From an uncultured cyanobacterium (GTDB lineage: Bacteria > Cyanobacteriota > Cyanobacteriia > PCC-6307 > Cyanobiaceae), in the NCBI GenBank assembly GCA_903935205.1, contig CAIZQU010000093.1, positions 1-36,215 of the forward strand: a DNA stretch of 36,215 nt. The letters run 5' to 3'. Made by a program: the position numbers and the translations under genes. Positions within the stretch are counted from its first letter, which is position 1; each line of letters begins with the position of its first letter. The notes beneath the pieces are model-generated. The model saw only the letters and a list, made by a program, of their open reading frames with translations, ran no database searches and was not told the DNA's origin. Below are positions 24,331 to 34,160 of this stretch, one piece after another.

Positions 24331-26469
24331 ATGGTCGCCAGCGCTCCCGCCTCCAGTCCCGACCCCAGCGCCAGCCCATCGCCAGCATCCAGCAGCTGGG
24401 CGGCCCGCGCCTTCCCGCTGGCGGCGATCACCGGCCATGGCACCCTGAAGCTCGCCCTGCTGCTGGCGGCCGTGGATCCAGGCCTGGGCGGGGTGGTGAT
24501 CGCCGGTGGCCGGGGCACCGGCAAGTCGGTGCTGGCCCGTGGCCTGCATGCCCTTCTGCCACCGATCGACAGCCTCGACCTGGGGGCCGGAGCCACGGCC
24601 CTGCACGTCGATCCCAGGAGCCCCGAGGACTGGGATGGGCCCACCCGCCAGCGGATCACGGAGCTGGGCGGTGATGCCAGTGGCGCCGACCCCACGGCCC
24701 TGCTGCCCACCCGGGTGGAACCGGCACCCTTCGTGCAGGTGCCCCTGGGGGTGAGCGAAGATCGGCTTCTGGGCTCGGTGGATGTGGCCGCCTCCCTGGC
24801 CGCAGGGGCGCCGGTGTTTCAGCCAGGGCTGCTGGCCGAAGCGCACCGCGGGGTGCTTTACATCGATGAGCTCAACCTGCTCGACGACGGCATCACCAAT
24901 CTCCTGCTGGCAGCGGTCGGTGCTGGCGAGAACCGGATCGAACGCGAGGGCCTGAGCCTCTCCCACCCCTGCCGATGCCTGCTGATCGCCACCTACAACC
25001 CCGAAGAGGGGGCGGTGCGCGACCACCTGCTCGACCGCTTCGCCATCGCCCTCTCCGCCAACCAGAGCCTGGCCCTCCAGGAGCGGGTGGCGATCAGCCG
25101 CTCGGCCCTGGAGCACGGAGAAGCGGTGGAGGCCTTCGCCGCCCGCCACCAGGAGGAGACCGACGCCCTGGCCACCCAGTTGCTGCTGGCGCGGCAGTGG
25201 CTTCCGGATGTGCGCATCAGCCGCGACCAGATCGTCTACCTGGTGCAGGAGGCGATCCGGGGCGGTGTGGAGGGGCACCGGAGCGAGCTCTACGCGGTGC
25301 GCGTGGCCAGGGCCCACGCCGCCCTCAGCGGCCGCGACCGGGTCGAGGCCGAGGACCTGCAGGTGGCGGTGCGGCTGGTGATCGCGCCACGGGCTCGACA
25401 GCTGCCGCCCCCGGACCCGGACCAACCGCTGCAGCCGCCACCGCCCCCACCACCCCAGGGGGAGCAACCGCCGGAGGAGCCGCCGCCGCCCAGCGACCAG
25501 GAGGAAGCCGACGACCCCGAGAACGATCAGCCCGAGGACGGGGAGGACGACCCGCAGGAGCAGGCGCCACCCTCGATTCCGGAGGAGTTCCTGCTGGATC
25601 CGGAAGCGACCGCCATCGACCCCGACCTGCTGCTCTTCTCCGCGGCACGGGCCCGCTCGGGCGGCAGCGGCAGCCGTGCCGCCGTGCTGAGCGACAGCCG
25701 GGGTCGCTACGTGCGACCGATGCTGCCGCGGGGGCCGGTGCGCCGCATCGCCGTCGACGCCACGCTGCGGGCAGCCGCCCCTTATCAGAAGGCGAGGCGG
25801 GAACGCCAGCCCCAGCGCCGGGTGATCGTGGAGGACGGCGACCTGCGGGCCAAGCAGTTGCAACGCAAGGCCGGCGCCCTGGTGATCTTTCTGGTGGATG
25901 CCAGCGGCTCGATGGCCCTGAACCGCATGCAGAGCGCCAAGGGGGCGGTGATCCGCCTGCTGAGTGAGGCCTACGAAAACCGCGATCAGGTGGCCCTGAT
26001 CCCCTTCCGGGGCGAACAGGCGGAGGTGTTGCTGCCGCCCACGCGCTCGATCACCGCCGCCCGTCGCCGACTCGAGGCGATGCCCTGCGGCGGCGGCTCC
26101 CCTCTGGCCCATGCCCTCACCCTGGCGGCGCGGGTAGGCGCCAATGCGCTGAGCACGGGCGATCTGGCCCAGGTGGTGGTGGTGGCGATCACCGATGGTC
26201 GCGGCAACGTGGCCCTGGGCCGCTCCCTGGGCCAACCGGCGTTGGAAGGGGATGGGCCGGTGGACCTTCGCGAGGAGGTCAAGCAGATCGCCAGCCGCTA
26301 CAGGGCCCTGGGTCTGAAGCTGCTGGTCATCGATACCGAGAGGAAGTTCATCGGCAGCGGCATGGGCCGCGAGCTGGCGGAAGCCGCCGGCGGCCGTTAT
26401 GTGCAGCTCCCCAAGGCCAGCGACCAGGCGATTGCGGCGATCGCCCTGGAGGCCGTGACAGGGCTCTGA
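24331..26469 (+). CDS. chlD: Magnesium chelatase subunit D
   Basis: ChlD works with the ChlI ATPase ring and the ChlH subunit to insert Mg2+ into protoporphyrin IX, the first committed step of chlorophyll synthesis. The 712-residue product has an AAA+ domain (about 28-345) with P-loop GGRGTGKS (59-66), [18 protein letters not shown] and a YNPEEG sensor region, then an acidic, Pro-rich linker (about 365-430, long runs of Pro and Glu/Asp), and a C-terminal integrin I/VWA domain with the MIDAS motif DASGSM (523-528), a later Thr/Asp site and AITDGRGNV. This three-part layout is diagnostic. The ATG at 24331 opens a short Ala/Ser/Pro leader; the longer frame to 24169 overlaps the divergent regulator gene. 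The mlaD-mlaF-yvcK genes follow, a neighbourhood I recall from other picocyanobacteria. Confidence 0.98.
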   Translation: MVASAPASSPDPSASPSPASSSWAARAFPLAAITGHGTLKLALLLAAVDPGLGGVVIAGGRGTGKSVLARGLHALLPPIDSLDLGAGATALHVDPRSPEDWDGPTRQRITELGGDASGADPTALLPTRVEPAPFVQVPLGVSEDRLLGSVDVAASLAAGAPVFQPGLLAEAHRGVLYIDELNLLDDGITNLLLAAVGAGENRIEREGLSLSHPCRCLLIATYNPEEGAVRDHLLDRFAIALSANQSLALQERVAISRSALEHGEAVEAFAARHQEETDALATQLLLARQWLPDVRISRDQIVYLVQEAIRGGVEGHRSELYAVRVARAHAALSGRDRVEAEDLQVAVRLVIAPRARQLPPPDPDQPLQPPPPPPPQGEQPPEEPPPPSDQEEADDPENDQPEDGEDDPQEQAPPSIPEEFLLDPEATAIDPDLLLFSAARARSGGSGSRAAVLSDSRGRYVRPMLPRGPVRRIAVDATLRAAAPYQKARRERQPQRRVIVEDGDLRAKQLQRKAGALVIFLVDASGSMALNRMQSAKGAVIRLLSEAYENRDQVALIPFRGEQAEVLLPPTRSITAARRRLEAMPCGGGSPLAHALTLAARVGANALSTGDLAQVVVVAITDGRGNVALGRSLGQPALEGDGPVDLREEVKQIASRYRALGLKLLVIDTERKFIGSGMGRELAEAAGGRYVQLPKASDQAIAAIALEAVTGL

Positions 26470-26484
26470 AACCCAGCCCCCTTC

Positions 26485-27630
26485 TCAGGGAGCTACGAGC
26501 CGCGGCATCCCCCTGGTGGGCAGTGGCATCGCCGGGGCCTTGCTGCGGGGGGCCATGCGATCCTCCAAGGTTGGCTGGGGAGTCGAGCCCGCCCGTCCGC
26601 GCTGCTGCGAGCTGGCTGCTGCGGGGGCGGAGGCGGATGGGGTGGTTGCCCGCGGCCGGTGACCCGATGGCGCTGGTTTTGGGGTCGGCTCCACGCCGGC
26701 GGGGGCAGCGCTGGGAGCACCGCTTGGATAGAGATCGTCGAAGAAGCGCCCCAACCCCACCGACACCCGCTGCAGGCCCTCGATGAAACGGGGATCGTCG
26801 GTGAGCTTGCGCAGATCGCCGCCGACGGCGGTCCAGCGCTCGGTGAGCTGGCGTGCGTTGGCCAGGGTGGCCTCAAGATCGGCGGCGGTGGCGGGGTTGT
26901 CGAGGCGGCGGGCGACGCGCTTCAACGACTGACTGGCCTGGCTGGCATCGACGGAGGCGGCGGTCACATTGCGCAGGATCGGATCGGTGCGCTCCACCAG
27001 GCTGGCGAGGGACTGGGTCAGGCTCTGGGCATCGCCCACGAACGCCTGACCCTGGGTGGAGAGCTTCTCCGCTTCACGGGCGGTGCGGGTGAAGCTGGCG
27101 GTGCTTTCGGCCAGCCGCTGCACCAACCGCTGGCTGTCGGCCTGATCCAGCAGCTTCTGCATCGTGCTGGTCACGCTGTCGAGGTTGGGCGCCTCGATGC
27201 CCGCCACTTCGCCCCGCTCGCAGACCAGGCGGCGGTTGTCGCAGCCAGGCTGCCGAGGCCCGGCAGAACCGCGGGGGATGGCGGCGTCGCTGGTCAGCAG
27301 GGAGACCACCGCATCACCGCCAAGCAACGAGGCCGTGCCGACCCTGGCCAGCACCGGGCGGGTCAGCCGCAGATCGGGATCGGTGATCTCCAGCTCAGCC
27401 ACCACCTGTCGCTCGTTGACCTGCAGGCCCTTGACCCGACCGACCAACACTCCGCGATACAGGACCGGCGAGCGCGGTGCCAGACCGGCGGCATCCTCGA
27501 AGCTGGCCCGAATGATCCAGTTGGACCGGGCCAGGGAGACCCCCTTCAACCAGAACCACAACCCCAGCCCACCGCCGATCGCTGCCAACAGCGAGAACCC
27601 GACCAGAGCCTCTCGAACACTGCGACGCAT
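26485..27630 (-). CDS. MlaD-like MCE-domain protein (chlD-linked Mla set)
   Basis: The 381-residue protein has an N-terminal membrane helix (about 9-28), an MCE domain (about 36-112: SNWIIRASFEDAAGL, VLYRGVLVGRVKGLQ, VGTASLLGGDAVVSL), a small Cys-containing loop with PGCDNRRLVCERGEVAG, a long helical region (about 150-300), and a Pro/Ala/Arg-rich tail. MCE rings shuttle lipids across the periplasm. The start is ATG 27628-27630 (MRRSVREALVGFSLL), since residues upstream to 27663 are unlike the family. It is encoded 4 bp after the ATPase gene, so the two form a transport operon. Its stop lies 15 bp from that of chlD on the other strand (convergent). No permease gene is in this operon. Confidence 0.9.
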   Translation of the reverse strand: MRRSVREALVGFSLLAAIGGGLGLWFWLKGVSLARSNWIIRASFEDAAGLAPRSPVLYRGVLVGRVKGLQVNERQVVAELEITDPDLRLTRPVLARVGTASLLGGDAVVSLLTSDAAIPRGSAGPRQPGCDNRRLVCERGEVAGIEAPNLDSVTSTMQKLLDQADSQRLVQRLAESTASFTRTAREAEKLSTQGQAFVGDAQSLTQSLASLVERTDPILRNVTAASVDASQASQSLKRVARRLDNPATAADLEATLANARQLTERWTAVGGDLRKLTDDPRFIEGLQRVSVGLGRFFDDLYPSGAPSAAPAGVEPTPKPAPSGHRPRATTPSASAPAAASSQQRGRAGSTPQPTLEDRMAPRSKAPAMPLPTRGMPRLVAP

Positions 27631-27634
27631 GGGG

Positions 27635-28498
27635 TCAGGGTTCCGCCGGCTGCATCGGTCCATCCAGGCTACCGGTACGGAATTGGTGGACGTAGGGATC
27701 GTCGCTGGTCAGAAACGCCTCAAGGGTGCCGTCCCAGCGGAAGCGACCGTCGTAGAGGAGGATGACCCGCTCAGCACAACGCTCAATCGTGCTGAGCACA
27801 TGGCTCACAACCACGCCGGCGGCGTTGGTGAGTTCGGTGCTGCGCACGATCAGATCCTCGACCCTGGTGCAGGCCACAGGATCGAGGCCGGCGGTGGGTT
27901 CATCGAACAGCAGCAGGGGGGCAAGGCCGCCCACCGCGGCAGGGTCATCGATCAGGGCCCGGGCGAAGCTGACCCGCTTCTGCATGCCGCCGCTCAGCTC
28001 ACCGGGCAGGCGCTCCTCGATGCCGTAGAGGCCCACAGCCGCCAGAGCGCGGCTGACCCGCTCGCGGATCTCAGCCTCGCTGAGTCGGCTGAAGCGATAG
28101 AGCAGAAAGCCCACGTTCTCGCGCACGTTGAGCGATGCGAGCAGGGCCGGGTTCTGGAACACCAGGCGCACGTCGGGGGGGCGGCGTTGATCCAGGCGCA
28201 GGTAGGTCTGGAGCTCCCCGTGGATGCGCACATCACCGCTGCTGGGCAGCAGCAGGCCGGCCAGCAGGCGCAGGATCGTCGACTTGCCAGCCCCTGAGGG
28301 ACCGACCACCACCAGGCGCTCCCCAGCCAGCACACGCAGATTGACCCGATCGAGCACGGTGCGGCTCCCCCGGACCATCGAGAGGTTGACCATCTCAGCG
28401 ACGGGCTGGGCGGATCCGCTGGCGGCGGAGCCCGATCCAGGGACAGGAGGCGGTGAGGCGGCAGCAACCACAGCCGCGGCGCGATGTTGGGCGATCAT
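27635..28498 (-). CDS. MlaF-like lipid transporter ATP-binding protein
   Basis: The 287-residue ABC ATPase has all catalytic motifs: Walker A VGPSGAGKST (about 65-74), Q-loop LVFQNPALLASLNVREN, signature LSGGMQKRVSFARAL, Walker B LLLFDEPTAGLD and H-loop VVVSHV. The RGSRTVLDRVNLRV start and the VREN block are typical of MlaF/Ttg2A lipid importers or exporters. The first 35 residues (Ala/Pro/Ser-rich) precede the domain; the ATG at 28496-28498 is used, and ATG codons near residue 36 are alternatives. The long open frame continuing upstream to 29542 is a GC artefact antisense to yvcK. With the MCE gene 4 bp downstream it forms a two-gene unit; the matching permease must be elsewhere. Confidence 0.94.
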   Translation of the reverse strand: MIAQHRAAAVVAAASPPPVPGSGSAASGSAQPVAEMVNLSMVRGSRTVLDRVNLRVLAGERLVVVGPSGAGKSTILRLLAGLLLPSSGDVRIHGELQTYLRLDQRRPPDVRLVFQNPALLASLNVRENVGFLLYRFSRLSEAEIRERVSRALAAVGLYGIEERLPGELSGGMQKRVSFARALIDDPAAVGGLAPLLLFDEPTAGLDPVACTRVEDLIVRSTELTNAAGVVVSHVLSTIERCAERVILLYDGRFRWDGTLEAFLTSDDPYVHQFRTGSLDGPMQPAEP

Positions 28499-28675
28499 CG
28501 TCCATGCTGTTCCATCCGTCCCCCCCCGACGCTCCTTAAAGTTGTGGGGTTGCTGCGGCGCTCTGGCGCCAGCCCCTTGCCGCGCCGAGGCCCCCCCACC
28601 CCGCAGCGCCGACGGCCGAGCCGGCAGAACTGGAATCCTTGGCCGGGTAAGGACGACCCCCGTCAGCGCGATCTG

Positions 28676-29995
28676 GTGACCCGCTCCCGTCGAGCCGTGC
28701 GCTGGCTGCAACCGGGGCTGGTGGTCAAGCGCTGGATGCTCACCTCCGGCATCGGGCTGGTGCTGGCCCTGCTTGGCGCAGCGGTCTGGGCGGATCTGCA
28801 GCCCATCTACTGGAGCCTGGAAACCATCAAATGGTTGCTGGCCCGTGTCACCCAGGTGCTGCCCCGCGGCATCACCGGCCCGCTGGTGCTGCTGGTCGGC
28901 GGCGGGATGGTCTGGCTGGGACAGAGCCGCAGTTTCGGCACGATCCAGCAGGCCCTGGCGCCGGAAAAGGACACCGTGCTGGTCGATGCGCTGCTGGCCC
29001 AGCGGCGGCTGAACCGGGGGCCAGCGATCGTGGCGATCGGCGGCGGCACCGGCCTGGCCACCCTGCTGAGCGGTCTGAAGCGCTACAGCGGCAACATCAC
29101 CGCCATCGTCACCGTCGCCGATGACGGCGGCAGCAGCGGGGTGCTGCGCCGGGAATTCGGCATGCAGCCCCCCGGTGACATCCGCAACTGCCTGGCCGCC
29201 CTCTCCACCGAAGAACCGCTGCTGACGCGCCTGTTTCAATACCGCTTCAAGACGGGCAGCGGCCTTGAGGGCCACAGCTTCGGCAATCTGTTTCTGACGG
29301 CCCTGACCGCGATCACCGGCAGCCTGGAGACGGCGATCACCGCCAGCAGCAGGGTGCTGGCGGTGCAGGGGCAGGTGGTGCCGGCCACCAATGCCGATGT
29401 GCGCCTCTGGGCCGAGCTGGAGAACGGTCAGCGGATCGAGGGGGAATCCACGATCGGCCGCGCCCCCAGCCCGATCGTGAGACTGGGCTGCACGCCGGAG
29501 CGACCGCCAGCCCTGCCGCGGGCCCTTGAAGCGATCGCCCATGCCGATCTGATCGTGTTGGGTCCTGGCAGCCTCTACACCTCCTTACTGCCCAATCTGC
29601 TGGTGCCGGAGCTGGTCAGCGCCATCCGCCGCAGCCGGGCGCCACGCCTGTATATCTGCAACCTGATGACCCAGCCTGGCGAGACCGACGGCCTTGACGT
29701 GGAGGGCCACCTGCGGGCGATCGAGGCCCAGCTGGCGAGCCTGGGGCTCGACGAGCGCCTGTTCGACTGCGTCCTGGCCCAGGAGCCACTCGAGAGCAAC
29801 GCCCTGATTGAGCACTACCGCAAACGCGGCGCCGAACCGGTCGTCTGCGATGCCCAGGCCCTGCGCCGCCAGGGCTACGACGTGACGCTCGCCCCCCTGC
29901 AGGGCAATCGCCCCGGGGCCACCCTTCGCCACGATCCCCGCAGTGTCGCCCTGGCGGTGATGCGCTTCTACCGCAGGCATCGGCGGGAGGGGTGA
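28676..29995 (+). CDS. yvcK: YvcK/CofD-like family protein with membrane anchor
   Basis: The product (439 residues from the GTG at 28676) has two hydrophobic helices near the N-terminus (about 22-38 and 66-82), then a CofD/YvcK (UPF0052) Rossmann domain. Motifs: AIGGGTGLATLLSGLK (about 120-135), IVTVADDGGSSGVLRREF, PPGDIRNCLAALS, GHSFGNLFL, VLGPGSLYTSLLPNLLV and CNLMTQPGETDG. YvcK proteins bind UDP-sugars and are needed for growth on gluconeogenic carbon and for cell-wall balance in Bacillus; the cyanobacterial role is not established. The membrane extension is, from memory, usual in cyanobacteria. The start is not certain: GTG 28676 begins the conserved-looking RSRR segment, but the frame continues to 28484, overlapping the divergent mlaF start, which argues against that longer form. 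Confidence 0.9.
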   Translation: MTRSRRAVRWLQPGLVVKRWMLTSGIGLVLALLGAAVWADLQPIYWSLETIKWLLARVTQVLPRGITGPLVLLVGGGMVWLGQSRSFGTIQQALAPEKDTVLVDALLAQRRLNRGPAIVAIGGGTGLATLLSGLKRYSGNITAIVTVADDGGSSGVLRREFGMQPPGDIRNCLAALSTEEPLLTRLFQYRFKTGSGLEGHSFGNLFLTALTAITGSLETAITASSRVLAVQGQVVPATNADVRLWAELENGQRIEGESTIGRAPSPIVRLGCTPERPPALPRALEAIAHADLIVLGPGSLYTSLLPNLLVPELVSAIRRSRAPRLYICNLMTQPGETDGLDVEGHLRAIEAQLASLGLDERLFDCVLAQEPLESNALIEHYRKRGAEPVVCDAQALRRQGYDVTLAPLQGNRPGATLRHDPRSVALAVMRFYRRHRREG

Positions 29996-31176
29996 GGGGG
30001 GGCAAAGGAGGCAGGCCTGGGTGAGCACCCAGACGCCATGGGGCAGCAGGCACCGGCCGCTGAAACCGTGCGGGAGAGCCCGGAGGCGGTACGGGGCCGA
30101 GCGACACGTCCATGGGTACGGAGTCGAGGCAGGAAGCGCTGCATGGAGATGGGAACAACACCATGACCACCGGCTGGCAAGAGGTCCGACACACAGGCCC
30201 GTCGCCCAGGTCGAGGACAGGTCGAGGATTGCCAAAGGAAGCCCGGGACCGGCACGGCACACGGCGCTGTGTTCCCTGACTGGACCGGCGCCGATGCACG
30301 CTGGCGCATCGGATCCCGACACGCGGATGGGCGACGGCAGGACCCTGCCAGGCCGATCGAGACCACAGCCGGCGGAGGCTCCGCCTTCCTCGCCCAGGTG
30401 ACGCTGGATGCGCCAGCCCTGGAGTGGCGCCCTGCTGGGCAGAGGCCTGACGGCGACAACCGGGCCTGCGATGCCGGCGGCGAGAACCACGAGCGGCCAG
30501 GTCTGGGGCAGCTCCTTGGCGGTTGGATCTGAGAGAAATCCTGATGCTGGCCGACGCCCTCCAGACGCAGAGATCGTGTGATTCGGCGGCTCCAGGCCCA
30601 GGGGGCCGTCCGACGTCTGCCGGCCCAGGTCAACCAGAAGACGCCGCATCGCAAGCCAGGCAGCAAGTTGCCTGGCGAAACGCATGGATCGGGCTGCAGG
30701 TTTTGCCACAATAGGGATCCAGTCCGCGCTGGCTGGCGTTCATCGATGTTCGGGATGGGAGTGAGCGTCGGCGGACGATCTTTCTCCCACATGGAATTGG
30801 GCTGAGCATTTGACGCCTCAGAGATACGGAAGAGATACGAATCCCAAAGGCAGCGGCAAGGGTGGCCGCTTGCAGGGAGGGAAGCCGAACGACAAAGATG
30901 GTAAAAAACGCCATAACGAGGTCGATGCCCTGGGGTTTGGCGCCATGGTTGTCCAACTCTTCCATCGCTTCGTATGCGCCCATTGGGCGTGGTCAGACCG
31001 TGACGCGGACATTCGTCAGCACGGCGAAAAGCCGCTGCCGATTGCTCGTGCCCTCAGCCTTGGCGGTGTCGCACGGGTCACCCTTAGGGATCGGTCAAGC
31101 CGTTCCGGGACTCAGGCCGCCTTTCTCGTTGTATAACTCTCAGGAAGCTCAGGTCCCAGGAACCCCTCTCGCTCGC
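29996..31176. other. Long stretch without a supported gene, possibly decayed
   Basis: These 1.18 kb between yvcK and the ABC exporter have open frames on both strands, but none is recognisable and the switching between frames suggests decay. On the minus strand, around 30.4-30.7 kb, a frame contains RFARQLAAWLAMRRLLVDLG and later LPQTWPLVVLAAGIAGPVVAV, which would fit a membrane segment. A further minus-strand frame (30630-30983) begins MGAYEAMEELDNHG. The plus strand has no good frame until the exporter. The region marks the break between the chlD-yvcK block and the polysaccharide-type cluster. Confidence 0.4.
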
Positions 31177-33054
31177 TTGGCACACCTCCTCAGCCTGTCC
31201 AGCCGCTTGATCACCCAGGTGTTGGAGCCCTTCCGGGATCAGCGCCCCGCCTCCCGTCTGATCCGCCGCACCGCCCGTCAGGAGTGGCGGCTGATCAGCC
31301 TCAACCTGCTCTGCAACCTGGTGCAGGCGGCCTGCGAAGGAGCCACACTGGGCGTGATCTTTTTGGCCGTTGATCTGCTATCAAGGCCCGAAGGTTCGAC
31401 CCTCAACTGGAGCAGCAAGCCCATTCTGGGCTCCCTGCCACAGCTGGGGGAAATTCTCAATGTCCTGCCCCGCAATCAGATGTTTCTGATTCTGTTGGCA
31501 ATGGCGGTGTTGCTCAAACTAGGACAGAGCCTGGCCATGTATCTTGGTTCGGTTGCTGTTGGCTACTACGCCAACCGCACATCGGCAAGGCTTACTGCGA
31601 TGCTGCATTCGCAGGTGCTGGGTTTCAGCTTTCCCTGCGCCAGTCGCTATCGGGTTGGTGATCTCCAATACATCAATGGAACTGCTCCAGGCAGCGTGAT
31701 CGGCGTGATCAATATCGTCAGCGGTCTAGCCTTGAACGTGCTGATGATTGCCACCTATCTTCTGGTGCTGATCAATCTCTCGCCCTGGCTTTTGATTGCA
31801 GCCATGGCGATGGGTGCTGTGCTGGCTCTTGTGCAGCAGCAACTCCTGCCGCGCATCCGTTCACGGTCGGTGCAATCGACGCAGCTGGGTAGAGAGCTAT
31901 CCAGCCGAATGACTGAAAACGTGCAAGGCTTGAGACTTCTACACACAAGTGGTCAACTGGACGCCGCCGATCGCGACGTATCCGAGCGTACTCGGGCTGT
32001 AGAAATCACATCCCGCGCCCAAACTCGATTGAACTCGGTGAACGGGCCAATCATCGTGACGTTACCGATTTTGATGATTGCGGTGATTGCGGGCCTAAGC
32101 ATTGTGATCTTCGGCACCCGTAGCTCCGGAGTCCTGCCAAACCTGGTGACCTTTGTAGTGGCGCTGCAAAGGCTCAACGGTAGCTTCGGGGGCTTGACTC
32201 AGTCGCTAACAGGATTGAAAGCCAATTCAGGTACGATTGATTTGCTCAATGACTTCCTGATCGAAGGCGATAAGCAGTTCCGCCGCCGCGGCGGCGTTCC
32301 TTTCAGCGGCATCAATCATGCGATCGAACTACGCAATGTTGGCCTTCGCTATTCACCTGATCTCGCGCCAGCACTTTCCGGCATCGATCTCACGCTGCTT
32401 AAAGGTCAGACGGTAGCGTTGGTCGGTAGCAGCGGTGCTGGCAAAAGCTCAATCGCCGATCTCCTTGCCGGACTCTACGATCCAACCGAAGGCATGATCC
32501 TTGTTGATGGGGTGAATCTTCTCAGCATTGATCTGCAGACATGGCAGCAACGCCTCGGCGTGGTGAGCCAGGATACTTTTCTCTTCAATGCCACCATCGC
32601 CGAGAATATTTCTTTTGGCACGCTTGGTGCTACGCGTCAGGCGATTGAAACCGCCTCTGAGCAAGCCCAAGCCGCCCGCTTTATCTCGGCCTTGCCAGAG
32701 GGCTATGACACCCTCGTTGGCGAGAGAGGCTATCGCCTTAGTGGCGGCCAGCGGCAGCGGCTCTCGCTAGCCAGGGCTATCTTGAGAGACCCCGAACTGC
32801 TAATCCTTGATGAAGCAACCAGTGCCCTCGATAGCGAGAGCGAGCGACTCGTGCAGCAGGCAATCGATCGCTTTGAACGCCAACACACGGTGCTCGTGAT
32901 CGCCCACCGGTTGAGCACGATCGTGGGTGCAGACCTGATTTGCGTCCTTGAAGCCGGCACCATCAAGGAACGCGGCAACCATCAAGAACTCCTTGCCCAA
33001 AATGGGCGCTACGCTAAGCTGTGGAATCAGCAGGCCAAAGGCTCGCCCTCCTAG
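31177..33054 (+). CDS. ABC exporter, fused membrane and ATPase domains
   Basis: The product (625 residues from the TTG at 31177) is a half-transporter with about six transmembrane helices (to about residue 320) and a C-terminal ATPase. Motifs are complete: Walker A VGSSGAGKSS (about 415), Q-loop VVSQDTFLFNATIAENI, signature LSGGQRQRLSLARAI, Walker B LLILDEATSALD (about 540) and H-loop VIAHRLST. It belongs to the MsbA/LipA-flippase type and homodimerises to export lipid-linked or peptide cargo; the adjacent glycosyltransferases suggest a glycan or glycolipid. No ATG or GTG with a good ribosome site exists near the N-terminus: TTG 31129, TTG 31177 and GTG 31219 are all possible. The frame continues to 30862 but that sequence shows no homology. 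GC drops along this gene compared with the upstream region. Confidence 0.9.
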   Translation: MAHLLSLSSRLITQVLEPFRDQRPASRLIRRTARQEWRLISLNLLCNLVQAACEGATLGVIFLAVDLLSRPEGSTLNWSSKPILGSLPQLGEILNVLPRNQMFLILLAMAVLLKLGQSLAMYLGSVAVGYYANRTSARLTAMLHSQVLGFSFPCASRYRVGDLQYINGTAPGSVIGVINIVSGLALNVLMIATYLLVLINLSPWLLIAAMAMGAVLALVQQQLLPRIRSRSVQSTQLGRELSSRMTENVQGLRLLHTSGQLDAADRDVSERTRAVEITSRAQTRLNSVNGPIIVTLPILMIAVIAGLSIVIFGTRSSGVLPNLVTFVVALQRLNGSFGGLTQSLTGLKANSGTIDLLNDFLIEGDKQFRRRGGVPFSGINHAIELRNVGLRYSPDLAPALSGIDLTLLKGQTVALVGSSGAGKSSIADLLAGLYDPTEGMILVDGVNLLSIDLQTWQQRLGVVSQDTFLFNATIAENISFGTLGATRQAIETASEQAQAARFISALPEGYDTLVGERGYRLSGGQRQRLSLARAILRDPELLILDEATSALDSESERLVQQAIDRFERQHTVLVIAHRLSTIVGADLICVLEAGTIKERGNHQELLAQNGRYAKLWNQQAKGSPS

Positions 33055-33140
33055 TACACAATCAACCACACAAACCCGGCAATATTGAATCAAAAAACTC
33101 GCCTACGCCGCCATCCCGCCATGACCACCCACCCCTTGCA

Positions 33141-34160
33141 ATGAACAAAGACGCCATAACCATCCTTGTGCCCACAAGGAAAAGACATAAATACCTCAGG
33201 AATTGCCTTCTAAGCATCCAAAAACAGTCGCGCACGGATCTCATTAGCAAGGTCATTGTCAGCGAGAATAGCGACGATTCACAGTCTGAGGCGGTTGCCA
33301 ATGAATTCGCGAGCAGCCTGCCCATTCATTACATACAACAACGTCCCGAAATACCTGTCGAACGACATTGCCTCAAGCTTTTTGATCTCATCGATACGAG
33401 CTTTACAGCCCTTATTGCTGACGATGACATGTGGGGAAGGTACCACCTCGAGGAAGCGGCGCGGGCATTTAACGACTACCCTGAAGTTCACACATTCTTT
33501 GGTCAAGCGATTGTGGTCTGCAATGAGACCTGCTATCCATTACGACGCTTTGAAGGCAGCCTCCTGCAGATTCCCGATGAGATAAATCCAACCATCCATG
33601 ACTTCCGATTTCTTTCTGCCCGCGAGATCGCCATGCATTGCATGGCTCATACTCCGCTCACTATCTTCTCGATTGTCAGCCGAACGGAAACATTAAGAAT
33701 TGGCCTGGACGAAAGCAAGGATTCACCCCAGCCCTCGACCGACAAGATGTTGATTTGGAGGCTGGCATGCCAAGGTCCAGTTGCAGTGGGGCGGGAGATC
33801 AGCCTGTTTTACCGAGCTCATTCTCAATCAATGATCACTGAAATGCTGAATAGCAAGTCAGATGACTTGTGCCAAAGTGACTATCTCCTGACACGGGAGA
33901 TTGAGAGCCAAGCCCGGGAGCTTGGCTACGACCCTGTCAAAGATTGGCGCTCAGCGTACCAAAAAGCTGAGCAGCTCGGCATTGCTGATCTGATACATAC
34001 ATGGTCACCCATGATCTATCGTCAGCTCATTCATGGCGAGGATCCGCTAACGGATAATCAGGGAGACGCTGTGCCCAATCGCTCTCTTGGCCAGCGCATC
34101 CGCAATCTTGTCTATCTATTGACACCGCCACTATGGCAACGTTTATCGAGTCGCAAGTGA
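33141..34160 (+). CDS. Family-2 glycosyltransferase
   Basis: The 339-residue protein begins at ATG 33141 with DAITILVPTRKRHKYLRNCL, the first strand and helix of a GT-A fold, followed by a second strand VIVSEN and the acidic D-x-D-like site LIADDDMWGR (94-96) that binds the metal and nucleotide sugar. It has no transmembrane helices, so it is a cytoplasmic or peripheral enzyme transferring a sugar to an acceptor. The C-terminal 120 residues (from LLTREIESQARELGY) are helical and specific to this subgroup. It starts 86 bp after the exporter stop on the same strand, and was probably part of the same transcription unit. Donor and acceptor cannot be predicted from sequence. Confidence 0.88.
   Translation: MNKDAITILVPTRKRHKYLRNCLLSIQKQSRTDLISKVIVSENSDDSQSEAVANEFASSLPIHYIQQRPEIPVERHCLKLFDLIDTSFTALIADDDMWGRYHLEEAARAFNDYPEVHTFFGQAIVVCNETCYPLRRFEGSLLQIPDEINPTIHDFRFLSAREIAMHCMAHTPLTIFSIVSRTETLRIGLDESKDSPQPSTDKMLIWRLACQGPVAVGREISLFYRAHSQSMITEMLNSKSDDLCQSDYLLTREIESQARELGYDPVKDWRSAYQKAEQLGIADLIHTWSPMIYRQLIHGEDPLTDNQGDAVPNRSLGQRIRNLVYLLTPPLWQRLSSRK

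Noticed and set aside
24274-26235. 653-codon minus-strand frame antisense to chlD
   Set aside because: ChlD is unmistakable on the plus strand; the antisense frame begins and ends inside it without any recognisable domain.
28499-29542. N-terminal extension of the MlaF frame
   Set aside because: It runs antisense through yvcK, is Gln/Gly/Arg-rich, and ABC ATPases of this type need only about 250-290 residues.
30740-30770. GTTCGGGATGGG, resembling part of a 5S rRNA on the minus strand (CCCATCCCGAAC)
   Set aside because: Only about 11 bases match and the flanking 5S helices are absent.
30810-31136. 108-codon plus-strand frame before the exporter
   Set aside because: It overlaps the exporter's open frame, has no family features and no ribosome-binding site.
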